In this document: piece after piece, positions 1 to 9,596 of the stretch
Numbering within the stretch: position 1 is the stretch's first letter
How the letters are laid out: each line of letters begins with the position of its first letter
Assembly: GCA_039814575.1 (NCBI GenBank)
Contig: JBCCAY010000005.1
Coordinates: 175,880 to 239,879 of the forward strand
DNA from: MED-G105 sp039814575
Lineage (GTDB): Bacteria; Pseudomonadota; Alphaproteobacteria; Caulobacterales; Parvularculaceae
Direction: 5' to 3'
DNA length: 64,000 nucleotides
The notes under the pieces: generated by a model
Databases searched by the model: none
What the model was told of the DNA's origin: nothing
The model's input: only the letters and a program-made list of their open reading frames with translations
Program-made: the position numbers and the translations under genes

Positions 1-693
1 CATCGGCGTTCTGATTTCGTGGCTCATGTTTGCTAGAAACGCCGACTTCGCTACATTCGCCGCCTCAGCCGCGGCTTGTCCGTCACGCGCGCGTTTTTCA
101 GAGGCGCGGAATTGCGCTGTGAGAAACTGCGTCGCCTTAAGAACAGATGCGAGGTGCCCTATATAAAGGGTCACGGTAAGAATCGTCAAAATAGCCGCCG
201 TCCGCGCGACGCCCTGCTCGAAAATTATCGTATGCGCCGGCATACCATACAAATACACCGTATGCGGGATAATAGCGGCAAAAAATGTCGTACGCTCATG
301 GTACATATGCATGGTCGCATGCAGCAGCGCGCCCGACGCCCACAGCACGCAAATCGGCCGATACGCCTCTTCGCCGTAGAACCATAATAACGGCGCCAAC
401 GCCGTGAAGGCGATGGACGCGATAAAAGTGCCGAGCGCCGCATCGCGTATAGATTTCCGAACCGGCGTCTCAGGGTTCGCTCGGCGTGCGGACCGCCATA
501 AAAAGAGATCGATAACTTGGCTAATGAGCACCAAAGCGCAATACGCCGCCGATACGGATGGCGATACGGCAACATAGAGGATAAGCCCGCCGACGCCGCC
601 AATCGTTAGGCGCGTGCGTAACTGGCGATGGCGCGACAACGCCGTCGTCTTTAAATGCTCGACGAAGGTCTCTTGATCAAACTCGTCGGACAA
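1..693 (-). CDS. Membrane sensor histidine kinase, N-terminal part (cut by window edge)
   Basis: The reverse strand is open from the window edge and ends its visible part in the H-box motif ANMSHEIRTPM at positions 1-33, which marks a HisKA dimerisation/phosphoacceptor domain with the phosphorylated His. Upstream of it I read about six hydrophobic segments (from LTIGGVGGLILYVAV through ILTILTVTLYIGHLASVL) and a short linker rich in Ala, Glu and Lys. The start is chosen as TTG at 693 because a GGGGAGA ribosome-binding site lies just upstream and there is no suitable ATG. The sensor resembles a MASE-like integral-membrane input module, but I cannot name the family. The catalytic ATPase domain and any receiver domain lie outside the window, so the signal and partner are unknown. 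Confidence 0.85.
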   Translation of the reverse strand, partial: MSDEFDQETFVEHLKTTALSRHRQLRTRLTIGGVGGLILYVAVSPSVSAAYCALVLISQVIDLFLWRSARRANPETPVRKSIRDAALGTFIASIAFTALAPLLWFYGEEAYRPICVLWASGALLHATMHMYHERTTFFAAIIPHTVYLYGMPAHTIIFEQGVARTAAILTILTVTLYIGHLASVLKATQFLTAQFRASEKRARDGQAAAEAANVAKSAFLANMSHEIRTPM

Positions 694-1578
694 ACAAACT
701 CTCCCCACCCGCAAACGAGTTGAAGACAATAATTCGATTGTCCTAATCGAGTTTTAACTCGTAAAAAAAGCCTTAAATATAGCCGCGTCGCAGCGTCTAC
801 GATAGGTCGTTCGCAATCATATTCAGCAGCGCAGCGCCTCAATCTAAGGCCATTTAGCGGATTGGATGACGCTCCCCCACGCGTCGATCGGAGCCCGCAC
901 GCCAAGCCCCGCCATACCGCTGGGCGTCCTGCACCAAAAAAAATCCTACAAAACCGCAGCGGCCGGAGTTTAGACATACGAGGCTGTCGCCTTCGACCAG
1001 TCATCGGGGCCGAATCAGAAAACAGGTCACCGTAACGATATCCGCCGTCGCGCGCCGCGTTGCGAGCAACGACAAAGCCCCCCACCGTCCGCCAACGCAT
1101 TGCACAGTTGGAAGGTTTGAACGTACCGTTTTGGATCGCCCGAGCGATGGCTTGTGGAAAGCGAGCGGTGTCAGATTCTTTGGTTTCGAGCGCCGCGCGC
1201 TAGCTGCCCTATGTTATCCCCCCTAACCCGTCAAACACCCCGGACACAAACGTCGCGTCGAAAGCCCCACCTAGAATTCGCATTTAAATACAGCAACTTA
1301 ATCGAGGGGAAACGCCTCCACATCAATGTCCACGCTTACTTTGCGGGACTCTTCCCAGCCGACAATAAAGGACGAGCGTTCGCTCCGTCCCGCGTAAGCG
1401 TCCTGTCATACATTGATGTTGGCTTAAGGTTTGCGAGGTAGACACCATAAGACCAAGCGGCGGCGCCGCGGCGGGACGGATAAAGCCATTTTAGGTTCGA
1501 CGCGCAAAGAAAGGCGCGCTCGCATTTTTTGGCTAGATTCACCTCCGCGGCTTTGCTATAGCGCGGTCTTCAAGGCGT
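694..1578. other. Intergenic region between the kinase gene and tRNA-Asn
   Basis: About 885 bases without a convincing gene; the open frames here are short and have no recognisable protein character. At 748-761 there is a 6-bp-arm palindrome (CGAGTT, two bases, AACTCG) directly upstream of the histidine kinase, a possible operator or promoter element. It is followed by an A-run on the plus strand, so it is not a normal terminator in either direction. Confidence 0.5.
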
Positions 1579-1654
1579 TCCCCGATAGCTCAGTTGGTAG
1601 AGCAGCTGACTGTTAATCAGCGGGTCACTGGTTCGAGTCCAGTTCGGGGAGCCA
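1579..1654 (+). tRNA. tRNA-Asn (anticodon GTT)
   Basis: A complete 76-nt cloverleaf can be drawn. The acceptor stem TCCCCGA pairs with TCGGGGA. The D-arm contains AGCTCAGTTGGTAGAGC, the anticodon stem-loop reads CTGACTGTTAATCAG with GTT as anticodon, the T-loop is GGTTCGAGTCC, and the discriminator G is followed by an encoded CCA at 1652-1654. The anticodon GTT decodes AAC and AAT, hence asparagine. A TATAGC-like -10 element lies around 1557-1563 but the -35 is not clear. I looked for a copy of the 3' end elsewhere in the window that would mark an integrated element and saw none. Confidence 0.97.
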
Positions 1655-1983
1655 TTCACCATCAAAATTTGCATCGAATACAATTTTACTGCGCATAACC
1701 TGACGGCGCGTCGCAATCATTCGCCAAACTGCGCTGTGCGTATCGGGGCCGCCCACTAGGCGACAGCTGAAAACTGCTGTTGCGCGCCGCGCCGCCGCGA
1801 ATGCCATTGGCTGCGTGTTCCTAGTTTCTTTTTAATGGAATTGAGGCGACTGAGATCGACGCCAATCATCACGCTCAACTTTTCAAAACGCGGCAAATGA
1901 CGAAAAATATCGATAAAGACGATGCAATCAGCCTACGTGACAGACTATGAATGGGACGATATCGCAGAAGAAATTAGCCCAAT
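1655..1983. other. Intergenic region upstream of the ABC exporter operon
   Basis: No gene is supported. A 44-codon frame beginning with ATG at 1922 overlaps the ABC gene start in another frame and has no recognisable features. I see no clear Zur or Fur box by eye, although the operon downstream resembles zinc-responsive operons of other bacteria. Confidence 0.4.
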
Positions 1984-2715
1984 TTGGAAACGTCCATTAG
2001 CGTGTCAAAAAAGAACTGCGTATCAATTGAAAATCTCGTATTCGGCTGGCGACCTGAACGTCCTATCCTGAGCGTGGCAAGTTTCCACGTTGAGGCCGGT
2101 GAGACCGTCTTCTTGCATGGCGCGAGCGGTTCGGGAAAGTCGACATTGCTCGGCCTTATTGCCGGCGTCTCCAAGGCCCAGCGCGGCGTGGTCGACGTCC
2201 TCGGGCATCCCCTTTCTAGACTCAGCGCCGCGAAGCGCGATCGCCTCCGCTCCGATGCATTCGGCGTCATATTCCAACAGTTCAATCTGGTGCCGTATCT
2301 TTCACTTATCGAGAATGTTCTTCTCCCCTGCCAATTCTCCCCGACGCGCGCCGCACGAACGGGCGCATCGCCCGCAGACCGCAACGCGGCGGCGGTTGAA
2401 CTGCTCAGCCGTTTGGGCCTCGCAAAACAAGCGCAAGAAAGCGCTTCCGTCGCCGCCTTATCGGTCGGACAACAGCAACGCGTCGCCGCCGCACGAGCCA
2501 TTATCGGCGCCCCGTCTTTGATCATCGCCGACGAGCCAACATCGGCCCTAGACGCCACAGCCCGCGACACATTTATTGAAACGCTGCTTGGCGAAGCGAA
2601 GCAGGCCAGTGTGATTTTCGTCAGCCATGATATTTCGCTCGCGGCGCACTTCGATCGGACTGTGTCGATGTCTCAGCTTAACCAGGCAATGGCTTCAGAG
2701 CTGAAGGAGACTTAA
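1984..2715 (+). CDS. ABC transporter ATP-binding protein, LolD/MacB type
   Basis: The 243-residue protein has the full set of ABC ATPase motifs: Walker A GASGSGKST near residue 45, a Q-loop (FQQFNLVPYLS), the signature LSVGQQQR, Walker B LIIADEPTSALD and the H-loop histidine in FVSHD. The size and motif style fit the LolD/MacB/FtsE subfamily, which powers FtsX-like permeases in mechanotransmission rather than classic import. It would sit on the cytoplasmic face with the permease encoded immediately after it (stop codon directly abutting the next ATG). The start is probably the TTG at 1984, because in-frame ATGs lie too far inside the ATPase fold; a GTG at 2002 is an alternative. The neighbouring DUF3299 gene suggests a role in metal-related envelope homeostasis, but the substrate is unknown. 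Confidence 0.9.
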   Translation: METSISVSKKNCVSIENLVFGWRPERPILSVASFHVEAGETVFLHGASGSGKSTLLGLIAGVSKAQRGVVDVLGHPLSRLSAAKRDRLRSDAFGVIFQQFNLVPYLSLIENVLLPCQFSPTRAARTGASPADRNAAAVELLSRLGLAKQAQESASVAALSVGQQQRVAAARAIIGAPSLIIADEPTSALDATARDTFIETLLGEAKQASVIFVSHDISLAAHFDRTVSMSQLNQAMASELKET

Positions 2716-3921
2716 ATGCCGCTTCTATCACTCGCCTGGAAAAGCGTAAGCGCCCGCACCGCCCCAACAGTCCTGACACTTATCGCAATCGCTTTTTCAA
2801 CGGCGCTCGTGCTTGGCGTTGAGAAAATTCGAACCGGCGCGCGCTCCGGGTTCGAACAAACGGTCTCAGGCGCCGACCTCATTGTCGGCGCCCGTTCCGG
2901 TTCCGTGAACCTTTTGCTTTACGCCGTCTTTCGAATTGGCGAACCGACCACAAATGTTTCGTGGAAAAGTTATGAAACATTCGCTGAACGCGCCGACGTC
3001 GCCTGGACAATTCCCCTTGCGCTCGGCGACTCTCACGGCGGCTTCCGGGTACTCGGCACCACAGAAGCGTATTTTGACCATTATCAGCATGGTAACAAAC
3101 AACCGCTTGCTTTTGCGGTCGGCGATCGTTTCCGCCAAACCCACGACGCGGTTCTCGGCGCCGAGGCGGCGCGAGAGCTTGGCTACCCTGTCGGCGCTGA
3201 GTTCACAATCAGTCACGGCATAAAGAGCGCGGCGTTCGCACAACACGCCGATCAGCCTTTTTCGGTCGTCGGCATACTGGCGCCATCAGGTACGCCGGTT
3301 GATCGCACAATCCATATCAGCCTAGCGGGGATGGATGCGATTCATGCGCGTTTCGTCGGCGGCGCGCCATCCGCAATAACGGCGTTTATCGTTGGACTAA
3401 AGAGTAAAGCCACGGTCCTTCGCTATCAGCGTGACGTCAACACGTATCGTGGCGAGGCCCTATCCGGAGTGATGCCGGGTGTCGCGTTGGCGCAATTATG
3501 GAGGGTCTTAAGGCCGGCGGAGCAAGCGCTGCGCGGCGTTTCATTTCTTGTGGTGGCCGCAGGACTAATGGGACTTCTCACAGCTCTTTTATCGACGCTG
3601 AACGAGCGACGGCGAGAAATCGCCGTGTTTCGAGCGGTTGGCGCGCGCAGTCGCGATGTACTGACACTCCTGGTGCTCGAATCCACTCTTGTGGCCGGGC
3701 TCGGCGCCGTTATTGGCGCTATCAGTTTGAACCTTGTCCTTGCAGGGTTTGGCGCCAATCTTGAGGCGATGATCGGCGCGCCACTTAGTCAGCTTTGGTT
3801 TTCCGCACGGGATGGAATCGTGGTTGCAGTTGTAGCATCAATCGGTTTTTTGTTGGGCTTTGTTCCAGGTTGGATCGCCTACCGACGTTCTTTAAATGAC
3901 GGTCTAACGATCAGATGGTGA
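2716..3921 (+). CDS. ABC transporter permease, FtsX/MacB family
   Basis: The 401-residue membrane protein has the FtsX-family layout: one transmembrane helix near the N-terminus (about residues 13-33), a long extracytoplasmic MacB-like domain, and three C-terminal helices starting around residue 275. The stretch LNERRREIAVFRAVGARSRDV is the conserved cytoplasmic coupling segment of this family. The gene follows the ATPase without a gap, so the two are co-translated and form one complex in the inner membrane. Complexes of this type move lipoproteins or export peptides and antibiotics, or transmit conformational change to periplasmic partners. Nothing in the sequence fixes the substrate. No periplasmic adaptor (MacA-like) gene is present here; the DUF3299 protein may be the periplasmic partner. 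Confidence 0.9.
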   Translation: MPLLSLAWKSVSARTAPTVLTLIAIAFSTALVLGVEKIRTGARSGFEQTVSGADLIVGARSGSVNLLLYAVFRIGEPTTNVSWKSYETFAERADVAWTIPLALGDSHGGFRVLGTTEAYFDHYQHGNKQPLAFAVGDRFRQTHDAVLGAEAARELGYPVGAEFTISHGIKSAAFAQHADQPFSVVGILAPSGTPVDRTIHISLAGMDAIHARFVGGAPSAITAFIVGLKSKATVLRYQRDVNTYRGEALSGVMPGVALAQLWRVLRPAEQALRGVSFLVVAAGLMGLLTALLSTLNERRREIAVFRAVGARSRDVLTLLVLESTLVAGLGAVIGAISLNLVLAGFGANLEAMIGAPLSQLWFSARDGIVVAVVASIGFLLGFVPGWIAYRRSLNDGLTIRW

Positions 3922-3928
3922 GAACGGC

Positions 3929-4513
3929 GTGAAGTTCATATACCTTATACTGGCTTTTTTATGCGGGCCGCTAAGCGCGGCGGGCGTCACGGCCGCCGAA
4001 CCGCCGCGCACTATTAACTGGGAAGAGCTTATGCCAGACGGCGACACCGAAGAGCTCGAACGCCAGTACGAAGCGTACTACGCCAGCATAACACAAAAAA
4101 TCGCAGGCCAATCATCGCAGAGCCTATTCGATGCAGGTGACGCCGGCGGATATGGCGGCATAGCAGAAGGCTCAGAGCTTGACGTCATGCCGCAATTGGG
4201 AACGTTCAATGTTGTTAAAGAGCTTGACGGCGCACATATTCGTATTCCCGGATTTGTATTGCCTTTTGAATATTCGGCGGACGGAAAAATCGAGGAATTT
4301 CTTTTAGTGCCCTACTTTGGGGCCTGTATTCATACGCCGCCACCCCCGCCAAACCAGATCGTCTACGTTGTCGCTGATAAGCCAGTGCCGCTTGGCGAAC
4401 AATGGGAACCGATTTGGGCGACGGGCGTTCTTCGCGCGAAAAGCAACATCAACGACCTCGGCGACGCCGCATATACGCTCGAAATAAAATCTTGGGAGAC
4501 CTATAAAGAATAA
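3929..4513 (+). CDS. DUF3299 family exported protein
   Basis: A 194-residue protein that starts at GTG 3929, seven bases after the permease stop. It has a clear N-terminal signal peptide (FIYLILAFLCGPLSAAGVTAAE), so it is exported. The core IRIPGFVLPFEYSADGK and LVPYFGACIHTPPPPPNQIVYV is characteristic of DUF3299, with a conserved Cys-Ile-His. DUF3299 genes next to MacB-type ABC pairs are known from zinc-responsive operons such as Pseudomonas aeruginosa PA4063-PA4066, so a metal-linked periplasmic role is a reasonable inference. No biochemical activity is established for the family as far as I know. A possible hairpin (GCGCCG and CGGCGC) follows the stop codon but lacks a T-run. Confidence 0.85.
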   Translation: MKFIYLILAFLCGPLSAAGVTAAEPPRTINWEELMPDGDTEELERQYEAYYASITQKIAGQSSQSLFDAGDAGGYGGIAEGSELDVMPQLGTFNVVKELDGAHIRIPGFVLPFEYSADGKIEEFLLVPYFGACIHTPPPPPNQIVYVVADKPVPLGEQWEPIWATGVLRAKSNINDLGDAAYTLEIKSWETYKE

Positions 4514-5177
4514 GCGCCGAGGAGGACACCGGCGCCCGTTTGACGAATACGATTGCGGAAACTCTATTCCCGCTCATGCGCCAACGTTATCACAAGCCTG
4601 AGGTCATACCTCACTTCACGGACCAAACGCTGACGCCAAGACGGCGTACGAAGCACTGACGGCGTTGTCGATCTGACCCCGGCGCCAAAACGGCGTTAGC
4701 GATTTCAATCCTTACATACCGGACCGATAGCGCATTTAGCAGCAGGCTGACGTACAGCGCCCTTCCCTATGGCTCGGCCTTCAAAATGAGCGTCGACAAG
4801 GTCCATAGGGGCGCCTATTGTACGACTTTCTTCTATAGGATATAGGTACACGCTCGACACCAATCTTGCAAGATGGAATGCAAACCACCTATTTTCCCTT
4901 TTTGTATGGTTTATTTTGAACGGGTTTCGTACGCAGAAATAATGACCGACCATTCCCTCAACATATTCGATAGCACTTTGGCCGGGCCGCCATCTTATAA
5001 GGTCCAAACTCAACAGACGGCCTTGGACCATCTGATTTTCACGAACTTCATGACGTCAACCGCCGCGCACGCTGCAATCCACTGCGGTCCAGCAGCATAT
5101 ATCGTTGGCGAGCGAAACATCGCATCGCCCAGGCGGCATGCTGAGCTAAAATCATACCCAAAAGGATCCAAAGCGGC
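4514..5177. other. Intergenic region between DUF3299 and the POT-like transporter
   Basis: About 660 bases. A 102-codon frame (4873-5181) runs into the transporter start, but it has no recognisable domain and a composition unlike the flanking genes, so I do not call it. The ribosome-binding site of the transporter (AAAGGA) lies at about 5160-5165. Confidence 0.4.
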
Positions 5178-6701
5178 ATGACCATGCAAGCTTCAACTGA
5201 AGCAATAAAGACACCCGTCCCATTGTTTAGAAACGTAACGTGGGCTGTGTTCGGCTTGAGCGTTTTTGAACGCACATCCTACTTTACACTGAAGTTTCTT
5301 CTTATTTTGGTGCTCGCCGATCAGATGCGACTGGGCGATGCACGCGCCGCGTTGGTGATGGGCGCCGCTATTATGGTGAACTCCCTTGTTTATCCGCTGT
5401 CGGGGTTATTATCAGATCGTGTTGTAGGTTTGCGTTTTACATTGATGATGGGGCTTTGCCTTATCACTCCTGGGTATCTTCTTCTGTCTTTCATGATTGA
5501 TTTCAATCCAAACGGGCCCAGTGACGTATTTAAAATCTCATCATTCCTGGGAACGCTCGCTGTTACATTGTGCGGCATCGGTATCGTGCGTTTAGCGGGC
5601 TTCAATATGGTGCGATGCACTCTTCCTGACGGCGATCACCGCAATGAACGTCTTTACGCCCTTTATTATTGGGTAGACACGATCGCCGCTCTACTCGGAA
5701 CAATCACCGCTGGTACGCTGGCGCAAAAGTTTGGCTGGACTCCCGTTCTCGGAGGATTAGCTGCCGGAATGTTGGCATGTGGGATCGTTATCCACTTCAA
5801 CAGGCGTCAGCTATACTTGCCGGACGAGACTAACATAAAGACACGTCGCCCAGCATTGGGAATCGCAATCACGGGATCATTGATCACCGGCGCTTTCGTT
5901 CTCCTAAACTTCCCAACCCTCGCGGGCCTCGCCATTCTCTTAATGGCGACAGGCATCGCCGTTTTCATCTATAGAAACAAACACGAATTTAAGTCGCCGA
6001 AGCACAGGGAATACCTTTACGCATTCTCAATCGTCACCATTTGCTCCGTACTTTTTGCAACAGTTCAAGAACAGCAATGGTCGTCGCTCGTTCTTTTTGC
6101 CGACCGCGTCGTCGATCGAACCGCGTTCGGCGTGACGCTGCACGCCTCTCATTTTCAAGCCATCGGTCCAATCATGCTGGTGCTCCTAACGCCAGTCGTC
6201 GCCGCCATGGCGGGCCGAAACCGATTAGCCACCAGCTCCGGACGGTTAAGCGCCCTTCTTAAAAAAATCACCCTCGCATTTCTGGTGATTTCAATGTGCT
6301 TTGGCGTTCTTTACGCATCAACGTTCTTCACGAACGCCGACAGTAAAGTGCACTTACTTTGGCTCGTCGCAGCTTTGATGCTGGCCGGACCGTCCGAACT
6401 CTTTATATTCCCCGCCGCTTACAACGCCGTCACGGAAAATGCGCCGCCAAAACTCGCCTCGACGATGTCAGGCCTTCATTTCACATGCTACGCGGCAGTT
6501 GGATACGCCAGCGGCCTTTTGGCGTCGCTTGCCGGACGCGTATCTCTTGACCAGGGGCTCGCGGCTGTTGTTCTAAATTATAGAGACTTCCTATTCCTTA
6601 CGATTTTAATCGGTGGCGGCTTCATGCTGTTCGTGCTCGCATGCGCATACGTCATAAAGCTGCCAGCGATCGCAAAGACGCTTGATAATAGCTCAAACTA
6701 A
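5178..6701 (+). CDS. MFS transporter, POT/PTR-like (peptide transporter family)
   Basis: A 507-residue polytopic membrane protein with about 12-14 hydrophobic helices. The first helix contains VFERTSYFTLKFLL at residues 29-42, which resembles the POT-family ExxERFxYY motif; the ER pair is kept but the first Glu is replaced by Ser. The stretch LSGLLSDRVVGLRFTLMMG is the typical loop 2-3 region of the family. POT proteins use the proton gradient to import di- and tripeptides, sometimes other small substrates. Because the first motif residue differs, a non-peptide substrate is possible. ATG codons at 5178 and 5184 are both candidate starts. The gene stands alone, with no operon partner in the same direction. 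Confidence 0.75.
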   Translation: MTMQASTEAIKTPVPLFRNVTWAVFGLSVFERTSYFTLKFLLILVLADQMRLGDARAALVMGAAIMVNSLVYPLSGLLSDRVVGLRFTLMMGLCLITPGYLLLSFMIDFNPNGPSDVFKISSFLGTLAVTLCGIGIVRLAGFNMVRCTLPDGDHRNERLYALYYWVDTIAALLGTITAGTLAQKFGWTPVLGGLAAGMLACGIVIHFNRRQLYLPDETNIKTRRPALGIAITGSLITGAFVLLNFPTLAGLAILLMATGIAVFIYRNKHEFKSPKHREYLYAFSIVTICSVLFATVQEQQWSSLVLFADRVVDRTAFGVTLHASHFQAIGPIMLVLLTPVVAAMAGRNRLATSSGRLSALLKKITLAFLVISMCFGVLYASTFFTNADSKVHLLWLVAALMLAGPSELFIFPAAYNAVTENAPPKLASTMSGLHFTCYAAVGYASGLLASLAGRVSLDQGLAAVVLNYRDFLFLTILIGGGFMLFVLACAYVIKLPAIAKTLDNSSN

Positions 6702-7034
6702 GTAAGGATCGGACGTGCTCTCAAAAAGCAAGCGTCTTCAAATACGCTTTTTGTAAGCGTACAAATATCTATCGACACTTCACTTACAAGCCTTATCGAA
6801 CGGCCCAATGATACAGGTTCGACTCCCGACGGCGATCTCGCGAATACGCTATTGCGGCTTTCAACGGCAGGACGGGCATGTTGTTGCAAACTTTGTGCAG
6901 CCACCCTTCCAATGCTCAGCCGATCAACGCCTCCGCATAAAACACAGTCGCTCCGTTCCTAGGTAAAGAATGCAGTAGCGAATGGCTGATCGCCTCGATC
7001 AACCATTCGCGCTCTCATGTAATTGAACAATCGC
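6702..7034. other. Convergent intergenic region after the POT-like gene
   Basis: About 330 bases between two convergent genes. I see no gene and no hairpin followed by a T-run on either strand. Confidence 0.4.
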
Positions 7035-9596
7035 CTAAAGAGGAAGCGGCTTTCCGGAACGGCCAAACCCTATCGGGAATTGACCGCTATTTAGAATGCT
7101 GGCGACTTCACGTTCGCTATAACCGGCGTCACGTAATACCGCCTCTCGTTCTTCGCCGTAGTTCTCTATCGGCCGTCCCATACGCAGACCGAAATCACCA
7201 CGAATCCATGCCGGCGCGAGAAGCTCAACGCGCGAGCCAAACGGATAATCGAAACTCGCAAACGCAAGCAACGCCGGATCAACCGCCGTCCCAGCGTTCT
7301 GGGGCTCAAGCCCCTCACGCACGTATGTCTGACGAATTTGTTCAAGCGTTTTCAGCCGATGACATGCGATACCCTGCGCGTTCAGGGCTGTCTCCCAATG
7401 CGCGCTGCCGAGCTTTGCAAACGCTTCTTCCAACCGCGCGGCGAATACCGCGTCATCTGCTTCATCAGCGGCGTCAACGCCCATCAGTGTCGCAAGCTTA
7501 TGGCGATCACCCTCTAAAGTCCCAATAGCGACCCAACCATCCGACGATGGATATATGCGATTTCCGGCGTCCCAGCCGACGGCGGACTGTCCTGAAGGTT
7601 CGTCCCAGGCACCACGCCCCTTATAGTCATAACAGTAAGGAAGCTGAACATTCGCTGCGCTAGAGCTAAGCGACGCCCTCACCCAACTGCCAATATTCGT
7701 ACTTTCTCGCTCGACAAGCGCCGTAATGACCGCCAATGCGGCAATATAACCGGTCGAGCTGTCAAGACAGGATGCTTCTCCGTGCAGAAGGTAATGCTCG
7801 TCTCGGACATTGTTGAACCGCCAAGACAAACCACTCGCGCCCTGCGCTAATTGGTCGTATCCGCGCCAATTTTGGCGTTCGCTCGGCGCTGGTCCGGAAT
7901 AAGCGGAAACCTGGCATAATATAATCCGCTCATTGATGGATTTTAACTGCTCATAGGAAATCCCTAGTTTTTCGAGCATCTCGTCGGTGCCGTTGAAGAG
8001 AACAACATCAGCCGATTTTACGAGCCTTTCGAACGTTTCTTTGCCAAGCGACTCCTGAAGGTCGAACACAATGCTCCGTTTGCCGCGGTTCAAATCAACA
8101 CCGGCGATACAAGGCGTATCGGGCGTATGACCCGGCTTGGGGCGATCGATTTTGATCACATCGGCGCCGCATTCAGCGAGCGTTCTTCCCCCGATGGGGC
8201 CAGCATAGACAATCGACAAATCAAGAACCCGAACCCCCGCCAACGGTCCTGCGTTTGACACGTCAGCGCCGTTCGATAGTGCGTCCGCGCCCCCATGCTC
8301 TTCTGTTCGCCGCGCCATTGCCGGGAGAGCAGCCGCGTCTAAACGTTCATGCGGTTTCGGAGCTTGTTGATAGGCGCCGCGGTTCGGCATGTGAAAAATA
8401 CGGCCAGGCTGAAGCATAGGGCCATATTCTGGCGTCTCAACTTCACATACGATGCCCGATTGCCGCGTCCACTCAGCATTCACGAACTCTTCGGTATTAT
8501 ATTCCGCCGTAGCGGGAAGATGCGCTTCGGCGAATATTTTCTCCCACTCCGAAGACGGACGCTGAGCGAAGATCTCACGCAATTTGGCCGTTAATGCCTC
8601 ACGTGTTGCAAGCGACCAATGCTCTGAATTATAGAGCACCGTGCCGTCGCAACCGATATCTTCATACGGATCGATGCGCCGTAATCCGAGATCAGCGACA
8701 AAGTCTTCAAGCCCAAGAACATCTACAAAACGGTCGATCTGCACCCAGTTCCCATCGCAGATAAACACAATGTATCGACCATCAGAACACTCATATTTTC
8801 GTGTGATCGGAGTTTGCCACTTCTTGAAAAGTTCAACTGCGGCTTCTTTGTTCCCACTGTCACGAAGCGCTTTAATCGCTTTTCCGACAGTTTCTGCAGG
8901 CGCTTCTGCAACAGTGTCATACCGCGCGGGCATCTCTGCAAAATCCATCGACATGACGCCGAACGGCGACATGCCCGCGGCAAACAAAGAAACTTCAACA
9001 TGCGCCCCGCGACCGGTTTTTTTGGCGCGATAAAGACCGACCGTCGCCGCTATTGCAGCATCGATCGCCGCATAAAAAGAGGTCATCGGCATCGCCGTAA
9101 ATACCGGATCGCCTTCCGCCACAATCTTTCTATAGGAATTATCCATATAAAAGCTCGTCGCAGCGCAAAGCGCGGTTTCTAAACCGCGCCAATTCGCACG
9201 AACAGGGTCGTCGCTTGGAAAGCCAGGGACAGACACATAAACCACGCGCGAGTTGATCTCTCGCGCCCATTCGGCCCCGAGCCCTAAGCGCGCCATAACG
9301 CCTGTTCGAAAGTTCTCAATAACGATATCGGCGGATGCAATGAGGTCTCGAGCGGCGCTTTGTCCCTCCTTTGATTTCAAATCAAGGACGACGCGTTTCT
9401 TTCCCCGGTTAAGGATAGAATCCTGTGGGCCGTCATAGACGGGCCCTTCAGGTGGATCGATATGAATCACCTCCGCGCCCTGATCTGCGAGGATCATCGC
9501 CGCCATAGGACCGGCGATATAGTGCCCAAAATCAATTACTCTAACGCCCTCAAGGGGCAATCGCTCGTCCATGTTTGCGTGCGTCATCGTTCTCAC
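7035..9596 (-). CDS. Fused class III CoA-transferase (two CaiB/BaiF domains)
   Basis: The 853-residue protein contains two class III CoA-transferase domains in tandem. The first begins at about residue 14 (GVRVIDFGHYIAGPMAAMIL) and the second at about residue 450 (GVRVLDLSIVYAGPIGG). Family members of about 400 residues move CoA between carboxylic acids through an aspartyl-CoA thioester. In the second half the expected aspartate is visible in SCLDSSTGYIAALAV. In the first half the equivalent stretch AMPMTSFYAAIDAA has Ser where I would align the catalytic Asp, so the first half may be structural. The substrate is unknown; similar double proteins are often annotated as carnitine- or bile-acid-CoA transferases. 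The start is probably GTG 9596 with AGGAG upstream; an ATG at 9587 is an alternative. It is a single-gene unit. Confidence 0.88.
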   Translation of the reverse strand: MRTMTHANMDERLPLEGVRVIDFGHYIAGPMAAMILADQGAEVIHIDPPEGPVYDGPQDSILNRGKKRVVLDLKSKEGQSAARDLIASADIVIENFRTGVMARLGLGAEWAREINSRVVYVSVPGFPSDDPVRANWRGLETALCAATSFYMDNSYRKIVAEGDPVFTAMPMTSFYAAIDAAIAATVGLYRAKKTGRGAHVEVSLFAAGMSPFGVMSMDFAEMPARYDTVAEAPAETVGKAIKALRDSGNKEAAVELFKKWQTPITRKYECSDGRYIVFICDGNWVQIDRFVDVLGLEDFVADLGLRRIDPYEDIGCDGTVLYNSEHWSLATREALTAKLREIFAQRPSSEWEKIFAEAHLPATAEYNTEEFVNAEWTRQSGIVCEVETPEYGPMLQPGRIFHMPNRGAYQQAPKPHERLDAAALPAMARRTEEHGGADALSNGADVSNAGPLAGVRVLDLSIVYAGPIGGRTLAECGADVIKIDRPKPGHTPDTPCIAGVDLNRGKRSIVFDLQESLGKETFERLVKSADVVLFNGTDEMLEKLGISYEQLKSINERIILCQVSAYSGPAPSERQNWRGYDQLAQGASGLSWRFNNVRDEHYLLHGEASCLDSSTGYIAALAVITALVERESTNIGSWVRASLSSSAANVQLPYCYDYKGRGAWDEPSGQSAVGWDAGNRIYPSSDGWVAIGTLEGDRHKLATLMGVDAADEADDAVFAARLEEAFAKLGSAHWETALNAQGIACHRLKTLEQIRQTYVREGLEPQNAGTAVDPALLAFASFDYPFGSRVELLAPAWIRGDFGLRMGRPIENYGEEREAVLRDAGYSEREVASILNSGQFPIGFGRSGKPLPL

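Noticed and set aside
1579..1654. tRNA-Asn as the attachment site of an integrated element
   Set aside because: I looked for a second copy of the tRNA 3' end in the window and for an integrase gene next to the tRNA and saw neither.
4873..5181. A 102-codon frame before the POT-like gene
   Set aside because: It overlaps the transporter start by four bases, but no ribosome-binding site, domain or protein-like composition supports it.
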